Source of the DNA: Lindgomyces ingoldianus
Lineage: Eukaryota; Ascomycota; Dothideomycetes; Pleosporales; Lindgomycetaceae
Length of the DNA: 64,000 bases
Direction: 5' to 3'
Assembly (NCBI RefSeq): GCF_010093535.1
Contig: NW_022985162.1
Span: forward strand, 954,165-1,018,164
A program made the translations under genes and the position numbers. This document shows, piece by piece, positions 1 to 12,478 of the stretch. Below the pieces are notes generated by a model, which was not told where the DNA came from, ran no database searches, and saw only the letters and a list, made by a program, of their open reading frames with translations. Position 1 is the stretch's first letter. Each line of letters begins with the position of its first letter.

Positions 1-2583
1 AATTAAGTTATAACAGCCTGTGTTGCAGAGGATAAAGAGTATAGGCAGCTAGTAACTATTAATTACTAGATTTATGTAAAAGTACTTATTTACCTATCTA
101 TTTAGTTAATTATTATATTCTGTAATAAAAATAAACTTAATGCTAAGCATCTTAGGCTATAGGTGCTTCTAGATTGTTTGTAGGTGTTATAGGTAAATTA
201 AATTATAGCTGCTAGCTCTTATGTTAATAAAACTATTTAAGCATATAGTAATCTCTCTAGCAGAAACACAGTAGAGCAGCATAAAAGGCTTACTGCTAAA
301 TAGCAGCTTATATAGCTTCTGCGCTAGTGCTTTATTTATTAACTCTAGAGAGAAAACTTTCTTTAAAGTAAGTCTTTCTCTAATTTGCTGTTTTTACTAG
401 AGCTTATAGCATCTAGCTTTTGTGCTGCTTCTATAGCTTTACTTTTAGCGCAGGTGTAAGAGCAGTTGCAACTTATATGTCCTAGCTAATAGCATAAGTA
501 GTAGGTTATAGTATCCTTTGTTAAAACTGCCTACGCTTAAAGTGTTGCTAGAGTTGTTAAAGCAGCAGTAGTAGTAGTAGGTTAAAGAACATTTTAACGC
601 GTAAGCTTCTCTTTACCTCTTTACGCGTGTTGTACGCTTAACTCTGCAGTAGACCTCTGTAGTAAGAAGGATATCTAGTAGGCTTACTTTATATAATTAA
701 AGAAGCTAACTATTAGGTTGTTATAGTAAGTCTTTATATATACTTAAAGCTAACTTAATAAAGTGTTATAAATTTTATTTTTTTACTGCTTAAGCAGTAG
801 CTTAGCTTTATTTATAAGGTATGTAAACTAGGCCTTAAAGTTTTTAAAATTTTAAGATAGCTTTATCTTAAGCTAGTAAAGCTTAGTTTTAGCTTTTATC
901 TACTAGTTAGTATTTTTAAAGCTTTTTTTTAAAAAGCTTATAATATTTTTAGTTGTTACTAGCTTACTTTACTACTTTTAAGCTTTAAAGTAGAGAACTA
1001 GTTAACCTAGCGCTTAACTACTTACTTTACTTTTAGTATAGTGTACTTAAGTATTTTTTTTTATATAGGGTTACTATCTGCAGGTATAAAGTAGTTTATG
1101 TTATAAAGTAGCTTACTTATTAGAAAGTTTTTTTAGTAATTAAATTTAATATTATTTTTACTTATAAACTTAGGCAGATCCTCTGCTTTAGCTAATAGTT
1201 TTAGCCTAGCTCTTTAGCTTATAGTACTAATATAAAAAAAGTTAAGTGTTCTTAGTGTAGCTAGGTTAAATTATAGTTGCTTTTTTAGTGTAGTTAGCGC
1301 AAGTGTGCCTTTTAGCACTTAATAAGCTCTATCTAAGAGAAATAATTAATTACACACTAGTATAGTAGTAGCCTTAAGTTTTTTAACTTTATTTTTATAA
1401 TTAGCTAAGTGTTTAAAAGTTTTATTTAGTAAGCTTTAAAGCTTTTATAGCTTTTTACTAACTTTTACTTACTTAGCTTCTGCTATGTTAACTGCTTTAG
1501 TAAGAGTATTAGTGTAGTTTTAATAAGCTTATACTTTTAATAACTACTATAGTAGCTTATTTACTATAACTACATAATCTGCAGCTATAAGGTTTAGTAG
1601 GTCTAGGCAGAGGCTAATTAAATTGTAATTAGTAGTACTCTAGGTAATAGCCTCTGTTTAGAATAATAGTGCTTTCCTAGCCTACTAAGCGCGCGCGTGT
1701 GTAGTTTTAATAGCGTAGTCCTTCTTAAACACATTATTAGCGTAGAACTAGGCCTAGCATAGCAGCGTCCTTAGTTTAGGCGTATAGGCGTTGCTAGTAG
1801 GCTAGGCGGTAGGATTAACGTGCATTTTAATCCTTAACAGCTTCCCTATTCTAGTGCTCTTAGCTCCTTCCCTCTACTCCAGGGTCTGGCGGTCCGCAGA
1901 GGTATAGTGTAGTGTGAGCCCCGGGTCCGGTGACGGTGGGGCTGATAGTCGATTAGTGGTGGGTTTGTACAGAGCCTGCGGCTCTCTTCGCGTTGTTGCG
2001 GTGGTAGTTAGTACAGTAGGCCCCCCTCTACAGTTAATTTAAACTAGAGCAGCAGCGCTTCTAGCTTAGGGCTTTTTCATAAGGTGCAATAATCTAATTA
2101 TTGCTTAGTGTTGCTTTTATAGTTGCCTAGCCTAACTAGGGCTTTAAGGCAGATAGCTATTGTTAATAAACTAAGGCTTAGCCTAGTTATACTAGCAAAT
2201 CTGTCTAAGTAAGGGTTAGTTAGTAGATTAAGCTTTTAGAGCTAACTGCACAGTAGACCTAGATATTATGTTGCTGTTCTCTAGCTAAATAAGATAATTT
2301 TAGTATAATATAATAATAAGTACTGTCTTTACTACTGTATAAAGCTAGGGAAGTAAGGCAGAGTAGGTTAGCTCTATTTTAGCTACACTAAGATAGAGAG
2401 GAGAAAGGGAGCTTTAAGGGCAACTCTGCAGAAGAAGTGCTCGCAGCGCTAAGGCGCTAGTAAGGACGCTAGCGCTAAGTGAACTAATAGCGTTGCGCTA
2501 GTCGCACCCCCTATATCCTGATTGGCTGCACGGGCAGCTCGTCATGTGACGCGCGACAGAGCTCTCTGCGTAGGACCGTCACA

Positions 2584-3179
2584 AAGCCTAACTTATTAAA
2601 GTTATACATGTTTTTATTCTAAATACTATACTTAGCTTTTATATTAGCTACTAAGTAAAACTAGCTCTAGATAACTTCTAAATTTTTATAAAGCACTTTT
2701 TTATAATTATACTTATAATTAAACTTTATTATAAACTTAGAGCAGTGCTTAACTTACATACTAGGCTAGTTTAAGCTAACTTAGCCTAGATTACGCTTTG
2801 CGCGTAAGAAATTAGCTATATTAGCTATAGCTATAAGCCTAAAAAGAAATTTATGTGTAATAAGCTTAAGTATATACTTAATAACTACTTTTTTTAAGCT
2901 TAGTTAGATTTCTTAATTTAAGCTAGCATTCTACTTATAAAGGCTGTCTAGCGCGTTAATTACTTAGTGTTATGTAAAAAACATTATAAATAGCTATAGT
3001 GTGTTATAAAAAAAGTTTTAAGTTTTATTTAAAAGCTTAAAAAGTAAGCTATATCTAATGTTCTTTAGAAGATTTAATCTAGTGTTGTTGTTAAAGCATT
3101 ATGTAGATAGGTAGAGTGTAGTAGAGGCTTAGCAAAAGTAGCTAGCTAACCTGTGTAGCTGGCTAACCTGTTAGGTACC
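2584..3179 (+). repeat. Repeat A, copy 1
   Basis: About 596 bp running from the 'aacttattaaagttata' region to the 'cctgttaggtac' end. It is nearly identical along its whole length to the next copy (3347-3940) and clearly related to a third copy at 36.2-38.85 kb. Differences between copies are mostly C/T or G/A transitions, as RIP would give. No coding potential was recognised. It could be an LTR, a MITE or part of a larger element; the class is unknown. Confidence 0.8.
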
Positions 3180-3346
3180 TTAGTAGCTTTTAAAAATAAT
3201 AAAAAGTAAAATAGCTTACTTTATTATATTAATGCTTTATATAACTATTATCTACTTTTTATTACTTTACTATATTAACTACCTTTAGCTGTTTTTATTT
3301 CTTTAAAGCTATAATAACTACTTTAGTTAATATCTAGCTTCTTATA

Positions 3347-3940
3347 AAGCTTAACTTATTAAAGTTATATGTGTCTTTATTTTAGATACTATACTTAGCT
3401 TTTATATTAGCTACTAAGTAAAACTAGCTTTAGAGAACTTTTAAATTTTTATAAAATACTTTTTTATAATTATATTTATAATTAAACTTTATTATAAACT
3501 TAGAGCAGTGCTTAACTTACATACTAGGCTAGTTTAAGCTAACCTAGCCTAAATTACACTTTATGCGTAAGGAATTACCTATATTAGCTATAGCTATAAG
3601 CCTAAAAAAAATCTGCGCATAATAAGCTTAAGTATATACTTAATAACTTCTTTTTTTAAGCTTAGTTAAATTTCTTAATTTAAGCTAGCATTTTATTTAT
3701 AAAAGCTGTTTAGTGTGTTAATTACTTAGTGTTATATAAAAGACATTATAAATAGCTATAGCATGTTATAAGAAAAGTTTTAAGTTTTATTTAAAAGCTT
3801 AAAAAGTAAGCTATATCTAACATTCTTTAGAAGATTTAATCTAGTGTTGTTGTTAAGGCATTATGTAGATAGGTAGAGTTTAGTAGAGGCTTAGCAAAAG
3901 TAGCTAGCTAACCTGTGTAGCCGGCCAACCTGTTAGGTAC
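3347..3940 (+). repeat. Repeat A, copy 2 (tandem to copy 1)
   Basis: This is a second, directly oriented copy of repeat A, separated from copy 1 by about 167 bp of AT-rich spacer. Landmarks are shared in order: the 'attagctatattagctatag' region, the 'ttaattacttagtgttat' segment and the 'cctgttaggtac' end. Direct copies around a short spacer could be the LTRs of a tiny non-autonomous element or a tandem duplication. I saw no primer-binding site to decide. Confidence 0.8.
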
Positions 3941-4680
3941 GTTATAATAAGTATACACTAATCTTAATAAAATTTATAAGGCTTAGCAGGCTCTACATAA
4001 GCTACAGTAAAACAAAAGTAAGCCTTTGCTAGCCTATATTGCCTAATTTAAGCAGATCTTGTATAAAGCTAAAAGCAGAGATTAGCCTACTGCTATTAAG
4101 ATTATAACATTTTACTAAAGCCTTAATGCTTTAATTTAGCGCACACTAGATAGCTAATTAACGCTACTAGATAACTATTTAGTATTCCTGCACACAGTGC
4201 AGCGTTTAGCCTTATAATTAAATACATATTTGTATACTCTACACATCTAACCTAAACCTAATAAAAGAGACTTTAGCAGCATTAACATAGTTAGCATTAA
4301 TATAATTAACATTGCTGCAGCTACATCTAGTGCTAGCACTAGGGCTAGGCTAGTCTCTCCTTCCTAGCGCGCACAATGGAGGAAGGCAGGGAGATGCGTA
4401 CGATGTGGCTTAGTAGCTCACTAGGTACAGGACTGCCCCTAGCTCCTGGCAGTTATTAGGCGCATTGCAACTGTACAGCTAGCAAAAAAATTAGTAGTTT
4501 AACAACTAAAGCTAGCACTAGGCTACTATTAGCCTAACACAGAGGACAACAACAGCAACAACAGTAATAACTTAGTAGACAAAATTACGCTATAAGCAGC
4601 AGCTAAAGAGAGTTTATTTTAATTTTTTCTTTTCTTTAGCTTAATTTTAAGCTCCCTTTTATACGTAAAAATTAAGCTTT

Positions 4681-4940
4681 AGAGGGGGGTAATGTGACAG
4701 CGCGTACTGCGTCACATGCTCTGCGGCATTAGCTCCCTTGCTTGCGCAACAAGTAGCACCTTAGTGCTATAAGTAGCGCCTTAGCAGGGGGCACACATGT
4801 ATATTTAAACTCGCAGAGCAGCTCCTCTGCTCCTTAGTTTAATCTAGTTGGGTTACGCCACCTCTTGCTTGTAGCTTGAGCATGCCGATTGTGATATAAG
4901 AGCAGAGTTTAGCGCCTTCTTTATATAGGCATTTACTAAG
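4681..4940 (+). mobile_element. Gypsy-like polypurine tract and start of a 3' LTR
   Basis: A purine tract (agaggggggtaa) ends at 4692 and is followed at once by TGTGACAGCG. That is the usual arrangement of a retrotransposon polypurine tract followed by the TG that starts a 3' LTR. A TATA-like 'atatttaaa' lies near 4,800 with a GC-richer leader after it. Degenerate, stop-filled sequence upstream (about 3,960-4,680) would be the internal region. The LTR's 3' end was not identified. This is read from layout only; no matching 5' LTR was seen. Confidence 0.35.
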
Positions 4941-5378
4941 TTGTCTTTTCTATTAATTTACCTAATTTTTATAATCTTTTTTTATATAATTTCTAAATTA
5001 ACATAATATTAATTATAAGCCTTTTCTTATTTATTATTCTAAGCTTTATAAAACATTTATACAGAGATCTTAAATCTATGCATAGTATAATAGATACTAG
5101 AGGTATTCTAAGCATATGTATAATCTAGTTAATTATTATACTTAGTGTAATTATGCAGTTAAATCCTTCTAGTATTCTATATAGTTTACTAGCTAGTATA
5201 GAGCAAGTAACACGTTTACACTTAGAGGAGTTTTAGTACACAATATTATCTATAATTTTAAAGTTCTATAAAGTCCCCATGCGCTTCTTAGTTCTAAAAA
5301 TAATAAAAAGGCTAAGCTATAAACTAAGGTCTTTATTATTTATAAATAATTTATTAGTAAAGATAAATAACAATTTTA

Positions 5379-5440
5379 TTTAAATTAGTTTTAAATTAGT
5401 TTTAAATTAGTTTCAAATTAGTTTTAAATTAGTTTTAAAT
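5379..5440 (+). repeat. 11-bp tandem repeat (tttaaattagt)
   Basis: Five complete direct copies of tttaaattagt stand head to tail from 5379 to 5433, one with a T to C change, followed by a partial sixth. It is a minisatellite inside the AT-rich block with no visible gene association. Confidence 0.85.
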
Positions 5441-5776
5441 ATTTTTTATACACTATAAATAAAGACTATTAGCCTATAAAAGAGGAGTAGTGTAATAATT
5501 CTTATAAATTATTCTATCTTAGGTTGCTTAGAACTTATCTAAAGAGTCTCTATATTAGCCCTAACTATAACTTAATTCTGTCCTCTATAGTTACCTTTAT
5601 TCTACCCTAAGTATTTAGTTGCACCTCTCCCCTTAGCTAGCTTAGTAGTTTTCTAATATCCTTTTGTACAAGGCCTATAGGTGTTAATAGAAATTCCCAG
5701 GTTCTAAGTCCCCACGCACTCCCATATGCCTCTAAGTGGATTCCCACCGCATTCGGACCCATTGTCTTGCCTGTGC

Positions 5777-5990
5777 TGTTACATATACTTGTCTACAATT
5801 GTACTAATTACAGAGTTCCAGCAGTGATTGCATGCAATTACTACAATTACTTCCTAAGCCTTGCAATCACACTATACCTAATTTAAGCCATCACGTGACC
5901 CCATGGGCCGTGCCCTCACCGGCGCCGGTCCATCCTTCCGTGGGGTTGGAGTCTCGGCATGCTCCTCTGGCCTAACCAGTGGTTGTAACA
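5777..5990 (-). mobile_element. Small LTR-like element, 214 bp
   Basis: On the minus strand the element starts TGTTACAACCACTGG at 5990 and could end with GTAACA at 5777, so its ends are short inverted repeats of the TG...CA type found on LTRs. The same sequence, on the opposite strand, begins at 38,884; both copies share the ccaaccccac, ggtgagggca and cacgtgat landmarks. No clear 5-bp target duplication was seen (tgtgc versus ctgtt). A solo LTR is the simplest reading. Confidence 0.55.
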
Positions 5991-6600
5991 CTGTTTTATT
6001 ATAATAATTGCAATAATCTATTAATAATAACAATAATTTATTGCGATAAAATGCTGTTATCGTTACCTAGTCTAATTTAACAACTAAAGGAAGTTGTATT
6101 GCTCTTTCCCTCAGTGAAACGTTTTATTAAAGTCATGCTACTAACCTACATTTAGCAAAGAGAATGCTAAGGTCAATATAATCAATAATGCACATAACGT
6201 ATGGGTTCTTTGTATTCAGAAGAATGATACGCACGTAGCTCGTTGAACAGGGGGCATGGCCCTAGTGGAATTTTTCATCGCTGGAATGTCTAACCACGGG
6301 ATGACGGGGCTTCATGAGTAATGAATGAGAATAACTTGGCGCTTCGCAGGGGTAGGCTATCTGGAGAGAAAGCGCTCTTTCATTTTCTCTGGGGTAAACA
6401 CTTTGCGGTTGTGGAAACAGCCGTAGGCCGCTTCTGCCCAAGCCAGGTGATTCTACAAACATACCTCTGTTGTCCATGTTATGCAGTCTTGAAGGCTGTA
6501 GAAGTTAATATCCCTCTACACTCATCTCCTGCAATATTACGCTGTCTGTAGCTAAGTATTAATTGCAGCAGGGTAAGGTAATCTTAGCTGATTTATATAG

Positions 6601-8114
6601 AGCCCCCGTACTTGAATTAAATTACACTACTTAATTATATCGCGTGAGCTGTAACCATTACAATACGCACCCCTGCCTTTCATCCTCCCTGCCGTACGAA
6701 CGTACACAAAATTCCACCTGTACGGGCATCAAAACCGCCTAATCGTGCAGTAGTACGCATTGTTGGAAGCGCTGGTTTGGATCCGAGCTGTCGTGGATTC
6801 ACTAGTTTCTGACAAAGGGCAACCTCTGGATAGCCTAGACCATACATCATGTGTAGCTACCTACTAAAGGACAAGTTCTCGGACTTGGACTGAGTCATTC
6901 CAGCAATGCCCAGTTTCCAGGACGGTGTTTGAAGATTCAAAGTGCTCTCCATAACCTACAAAATTTCTGATTTTGGTCTATATAGAATATCTTCGAAATC
7001 TTGACATTAAGTAGGTGTTGGAGAGGATGTATACTAAAAATAGACGCAACGTTGAAGTAGTTGATGAAAGCCTTGCATCATTGATGTATGAACGCCATTA
7101 AGACCCTAGATTTCTGGACAATTGGCAGAGAATATGAGGAATTCGCTGGTCCGGGACAACTCTGAGGATCTCGAATCTCAATTTCCGATGTATTGCCATG
7201 CAGTAGTGAAGATTTCGTCGGCTCGATGTCAGATGAATCCGGGAAAGCTTAGAATGGAAATGTGAGATTAGTGGGTGACAATTTATGCCGCCATAACTAC
7301 ACATCGCTATTGCCTTAATTTCGCGTTCCATTTGCTGAGTACGTTCTCAGTTTGATTCATAATACACTGGAGCCTGTTCAGGACTTACTCACCATCGAGC
7401 GTGGTGGTTTCGTTATTTCGGATGTAGAGATGAGCGGAAGCCATAGTCGTAGTACTCTTGTCTATTGGGGAATTACTAGGCTTGGGTTGCCTCTTAAAGC
7501 GCAAACTGCTTGCCCCTCTAACGATTTTCTTGCACGACCCCCGAGTGGTGAAGGGGGGTAACATGCTCGCATAATCAGCAGTATGTGGTTACCGCTCTCT
7601 AGGCTTGTGTTCATGTGGGACAAGATGCTCATTAGTGACTCCACTTTCAGTAATTTCATATCACTGTTGGTGAAGTTTAGAAGACCGTAATTGGCTGGAT
7701 GGCCCGATGGCAGCAATGCTCGGATCTATGAGGAGATGAGACGCAAAAGCAGGCCGTGGCTGTGCTGGAGGTTATTCTTGTCTCTGAGGCTTGCCATTCT
7801 CGGCGTCCGTGTTCTTTGCGGCATGGCGCTCCCGACTGCTGCGTTCTCGGCTGCTGGATTTCCTTGTGCAGCTTGCGCTGTTTGGTCAACCGGCACATTA
7901 CTTATCCATGGAGATTTTTCCAGCGAGTTCGCAGACCTGTATCCGCAGACATTGGCTCTTTGTGCGGGATTCCCAGGAGCTCGACTACTTGGACCCCGTC
8001 CATAATGCTTGTGATCTAATCGAATGGAGCATCATCCCTAGGCATGTGCTTACAGCTATGATTACCCAAGAGTTTCAAATTGCCACTATTCACTACTGTT
8101 TGCGCCAAAGGGAG
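6601..8114. other. Gene-free interval
   Basis: Base composition is normal but only short, unconvincing frames are present. Part of the minus strand between about 8,000 and 7,720 has gene-like codon use in two short frames: a 33-codon frame from an ATG near 8,004 and a frame ending near 7,733. They match no family I know and are not linked by an obvious intron. They may be the 3' UTR of the adjacent regulator or the remains of a gene. Confidence 0.4.
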
Positions 8115-10931
8115 CTAGATCTGACAATGGCCGCTCGGCCTTGTATCCCAGTCCATACCCTTAGCAGATTCAACCCAATTATACCAGTTCACTTCGTCAT
8201 CCATGCCCATATTAAAGTCGATGGAATCCATGTTCAAGTTAGAAAACATATCAACTGAGGGGTCAACATCAGCCCACATCCAAGGGACGAAACCGGGTCC
8301 CATGGTACGGCCATCTGGCCAGTCTGTGGGGACTGTAGGGAAGGGAGTATACGCTGACACGGCGGTCTGCCCGAGGGCCAAATCGCTCGGAGTGTTAATT
8401 GTAATCGCCGGTTCTGGGTCTCTGATACTGGTACACTCCAGGGTTTGGTCGCCCTGCTGTCCGCTCGTGCCAAGATAGATCGGCTCAGAGGCCATATTAG
8501 AGCTCAAATCGCCCGCGCTATACGGATAAATGGTTCTTGCAGTTGGCTGGCTAGTGTGGGTTATAAGCATCGACGAGTCGGAAAGCTCTGCGCCGGAGGT
8601 TACAGCAGTGTGTGTGCCATCTCGGGGTCCTTCTGGTATAGCCACGAGGTTGCGCCACCGTTCACGGAAGATGCTGTTGCTGGACCGGGGTGGTAACGAC
8701 CCAGAGCTCGACGGTAATGGGATTTTCTGCTCCTCCATATCCAGCCTGGCAGCGGCCTGTGGATCGGCGCGCAGCCGGTTGAGCTCGGTATAGCGATGTT
8801 TGCGGGCTTTAGCCATCAACTTTCGTAATGGAAACCATATGCGCAAATTCTTGTCCATGGAGGTTTGGGAAGGAATCAGCCAGCTGCTGTGGAGTGCAAC
8901 CCAGGCTCTCTCGACGATAGGTGACCAAGGGCGTCGGGAAACTTCGATTAGGAGGTACACAATGGCGTGCCAATGAGTATACGTTTGGTAAATCCAGCGC
9001 CATTTCCGACATGCTTGCTCGGCGTTCAGCTCATGGTTGTACTCTGCGACCTCAATTGCCGAGATCAGTAATTTAGTCCTTATCTCGTCCGTGAAGTGTT
9101 CGCTTGGGGAGGAGAAGAGAACAGGGAGAAAAACAATCAGCGTCATCTTGGCCATGACGAGCCGCGCGATGGTTACTCCGACCCAATAGGCAATATTCCC
9201 CGACTCCGTCGTGTACTGAAAGTAACCTTGTTCATATTTCTGGTAGATCTCATTCAGCAGACGGCTTTGGTCCTCTAGACCTGCTGCACCGTCCTTTAGA
9301 CGGGCCATCATCTGCGTCATGATATCGCATAGTCCACAAGAAATGCGTGCGAACGACATATCAGTAACACCATCGCGCTCTGTGGGCATCTGATCTGACT
9401 CGGGGCTAATGTCTGAATCATTGATATTCAGGGGAATTTTCGTGTCAAAGCTGCCGTTCGCGATAGTCAGGTCTGTCCCTTGGTCCTCGGATGCTCTCAA
9501 ATCCAGCATGCACACAGCCCACCAAACCTTTCGTCGCATCTCAATCTCAAAAGGAGTCAGGTGCTTGAACTGGGACCCATCTCGCTGCAACCCAAGGTAC
9601 TGGGCCATCCTGATGAGGAGCCCGGTCATCATCCACACGAACCTCGGGCTGTCGTGTCGGCGAACGAGACAGAGAAAAATAGCAAGTGCTTGAACAAGAA
9701 CGATGTCAGGGGCGTTGAGGAAATCCGCTTTCGCAAGGGCATGTTCTAAGCCGAGACGGTACTTGAGATTCAGGTCCGTTTTGGAAGAACTGAAATTAGT
9801 CAAGACCTTCGTAGGATTAGCATAAATAGAGTTCATAGCAATGTCTGTTTGAACCACGGCAGATTAATCTGAGGAAAACTCACGTCGTCTTCCTCCATGG
9901 AGGTTATAGCAGCGTAGTAGATAGAGAACATCAAGGCTTCATTGGATGGCGTAAGGAGCGTCATATCACTGCCGCGTAAATTGCGGACCATCTTAGTAAC
10001 GGTTGGGATATGGACGATCTGGACGATGAAATTCACGTTTTCAGAGAACACATCTAGGAGAAACGGAATCTGCGACGGTAGTGGGTGGAACTCGCGAAGG
10101 TCACGAACCGAAGGACTCAAGTTGTGTTGAAACAGGAATGCATGGCGTTCCAAAGGTGTCCGCTCAAGTTCCTGGGTCGGCGGTGGCTTTCCAGGAGAGG
10201 CCTCATCGGAGGAGGAGTCGGATTCATCTCCTGCGAGGCCGCGGGTATCCACCTTCAACCCCTCAAGCTGCAGTGAACGTCAGCGAGCCACCCAGTCCAG
10301 ATGACGGCGCTGCCACAGCAGACCAACTTACCTCGTCGTTGACACGAGACCAGAAGCCGCTGCTCACATAACGGCTGCGGCTGGCATCCTGGAGAACGAG
10401 CCTGCCAAACTGCGTCTGCACACTATTGGTATTCGCGTCGCGTGATGCGTGCCTCTGGTGCTCTGCGTCAGGATCTTGGGTAGGCCTCCTAGGAGAGTTG
10501 AGTCCAGATGAGCCAGCAGCCGAACTGGCGGCTGCCTCCAGCTGTGCCTGTTCTAGCTGGCCGCTTAGCTCTTTGACAAGGTTCTCGAGGTTCCGTAGTC
10601 TGTTCATGACCTTACTAACGCCCGGGTCGGCGGACTGCAGTGCCAGAGTGTTTGATGCAGCAGCATTGATGGTGAGGCGTTCAAGGCGGCGAGCCCATTT
10701 CGGCGGGCGGTCGGTCGATGGAAAGACACAGGCGATATTTGCCCGGCGACAATTAGCGCAAGGGGACTGCTTGTCACAGCGAACCTTGCGGCGGCGGCAT
10801 ACGACGCAGCTGTTCAACTTCAGCACCGGCGCAGGTGCCGATGAAAGAGTCCCACTAGACACGGGAGAGGTCGCGTTTTTATCGGAGCCCGAAGCCGCCA
10901 CCGATGCTGTCACTGCCGGCACCTGCGACAT
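8115..10931 (-). CDS. Zn2Cys6 fungal transcription factor
   Basis: Predicted nuclear DNA-binding regulator of about 891 aa in three exons: 10931-10332, 10267-9884 and 9806-8115. Introns are 10268-10331 (gtaagt...ctgcag) and 9807-9883 (gtgagt...gaag). The second acceptor was chosen because it alone keeps the frame and gives EEDDVLTNFSSSK, the junction I expect for this family. Residues 42-68 carry the binuclear cluster with CX2CX6CX5CX2CX6C spacing, followed by a leucine-rich linker. The fungal-specific regulatory domain starts near residue 250 and includes the RRKVWWAVC motif. The C-terminal third is Ser/Thr/Pro-rich with acidic and aromatic patches, as in activation domains. It is divergent from the dienelactone hydrolase at 11,579 and might regulate it; the target is not known. 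Confidence 0.9.
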
Positions 10932-11578
10932 GCTGCAGTCAGAATAATAGCCGACTGGTGGTCACGATATCCTCGCTTTTGACGCCTGCTTTGTGTTGTG
11001 AGGACGTCTTGGCTAAGCTTTTGACGCAGCACTCAATGGCGGTGCCGAGTGGGACTCGAGGGCTGCGAGAGGGCCTAACGTGCTGGGCAGCCAACGAGAG
11101 CACACTACGCTAAACCTCTTATGGCTGAGCGCGAGTAGGGCTGCATTCTGTTCGGAGATTCCGTCACCGAGTTGAGCGCGAAAAGACAGCGAGACAAGAG
11201 ACGGGACATCCTACTCTAGAAGCGGGTCAATCTGCTCCCCGATGTCTACTATATATGAAGAAACATGGTTGCGCCGTCTAAAAACTGTACTATCAATTGC
11301 AAGCGCTTTGAGTCCTCCTTGTTCCCTGCTGTCGTACTTGCACATATTCTCTGGTTGCAGTCGGAGCTTTACACTCAATTACACACTGCCGCCTATCGGT
11401 TGAACACGGCCATTGCGCATCTTTTGGTTGGCGCACTTTTTTTCCTCGTCTTCGCGGACTGCCTTACTTTGCGAAGCCTACCGGTCAGCTAATATACCTC
11501 TACTAACTAGTTGTTTCGGGCTGACACACCGCAAAGTGGAGCACTGTTTGTAACGTGATACAAGCATCCCAAGCTGCA
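10932..11578. promoter_or_regulatory. Shared upstream region of regulator and hydrolase
   Basis: This 647-bp interval separates two divergent start codons and must hold both promoters. A TATA-like 'ctatatatgaag' lies near 11,250. A 75-codon frame at 11,265-11,492 has no family resemblance and is treated as noise. No binding site for the regulator could be assigned. Confidence 0.4.
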
Positions 11579-12478
11579 ATGGATCCATCATGCGAAGAGT
11601 GCATTAAGGTAGGCCCCAATTAAATCTAGCTTATAAATTTCACTCCTTACATTCCGTAGGGCACTATCCACAGAGGCCAACCACTAGGCAAGGAAGAAAT
11701 GGTTCATGGTCTAAACACCTACGTCATCGGCAACCGCACCAACCCGCGAGGCATCGTAGTAATCTACTCAGACATCTTCGGCTTGCCGCTTCCCAACAAC
11801 AAACTCATCGCCGACGCGTATGCCAAGAGCGGCGAATGGCTGGTCTATCTCCCAGACTTCTTTAAAGGTGATCCTGTGCCGCTCAAGATTGCAGACCTTT
11901 TGATTCCAACCGATGCGACTAAGCAATCGGCACTAGCAAAGTATACGGGCATGCTTGCTAAGGCTCCTTCATTTATCATGTGGATGACGAGGCACAAAGA
12001 GGCACCTACCAACAAGATCTGTATGGATTTCTTGCAGGCGTTAAGACGCGCAACTCCTAGGAGCCAGAAGATTGGAATGGTCGGATTCTGCTGGGGTGGA
12101 AAGTATGCGATTCGGGCCGGGCTGGAGAACAACATGATTGAAATTGATGGCAAAAAGATGCCACTTGTGGACGCAGCAGTGGCCTTGCATCCAAGTAATT
12201 TGTGCTTTCCGGATGACGTCGAGGCTTTAGTGGTACCTGTTACCTTTGGTTGGGGACTGGAGGATACAGGGGTGAAAATTGAGCAGAAGGGCAAGGTAGA
12301 GGAGATTCATTCGAAAGCGAAGAAAAATGGGAGAAAGTTACCCGAGATTGAGCACAAGGTTTATAAGCCCGGGCGGCATGGTTTTGCTGTGAGAGGCAAC
12401 CCGGACGATCCACTGGAGAGGGCCTGCCTGGAGGACTCGATGACGCAGGGTTTAGACTGGCTTGCAAAGTGGCTTTGA
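11579..12478 (+). CDS. Dienelactone hydrolase family protein
   Basis: Predicted alpha/beta hydrolase of 282 aa, probably cytosolic. Exons are 11579-11608 and 11660-12478; the 51-bp intron runs gtaggc...ccgtag. The tiny first exon supplies the conserved start (MDPSCEECIKG...) and joins in frame to HRGQPLGKEEMVHGLNTYV, the usual opening of fungal members. The nucleophile elbow is GFCWGG with Cys154, and His250 (GRHGF) is the expected base. Asp212 in GLEDTG is the best candidate for the third catalytic residue. The length is normal for the family. Bacterial relatives open dienelactones in chlorocatechol breakdown, but the substrate of most fungal homologues is unknown and cannot be read here. 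It sits head-to-head with a Zn2Cys6 regulator. Confidence 0.92.

Larger units (their letters stand above)
1..6600. repeat. AT-rich, RIP-degraded transposon block
   Basis: The stretch is strikingly rich in TpA and in words such as ctagct and ttaagc, with no credible open frame before about 6.2 kb. That is what RIP leaves in ascomycete transposons (C to T, preferring CpA). Less mutated GC-richer islands survive near 1,860-2,040, 2,400-2,580, 4,340-4,450, 4,690-4,890 and 5,880-5,980; several look like LTR or promoter pieces. Repeats that could be delimited inside it are listed separately. No protein domain could be read through the mutations. Composition drifts back to normal between about 6,060 and 6,660. 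Confidence 0.8.

Noticed and set aside
7720..8010. Minus-strand stretch with gene-like codons after the regulator's stop
   Set aside because: Two short frames could not be joined by a convincing intron, and the regulator already ends in a plausible C-terminus; noted only in the interval entry.
9833..9883. Shorter intron choices (ends at 9,845 or 9,790) for the second intron of the regulator
   Set aside because: Both break the frame of the last exon; the acceptor at 9,807 keeps it and restores the family junction.
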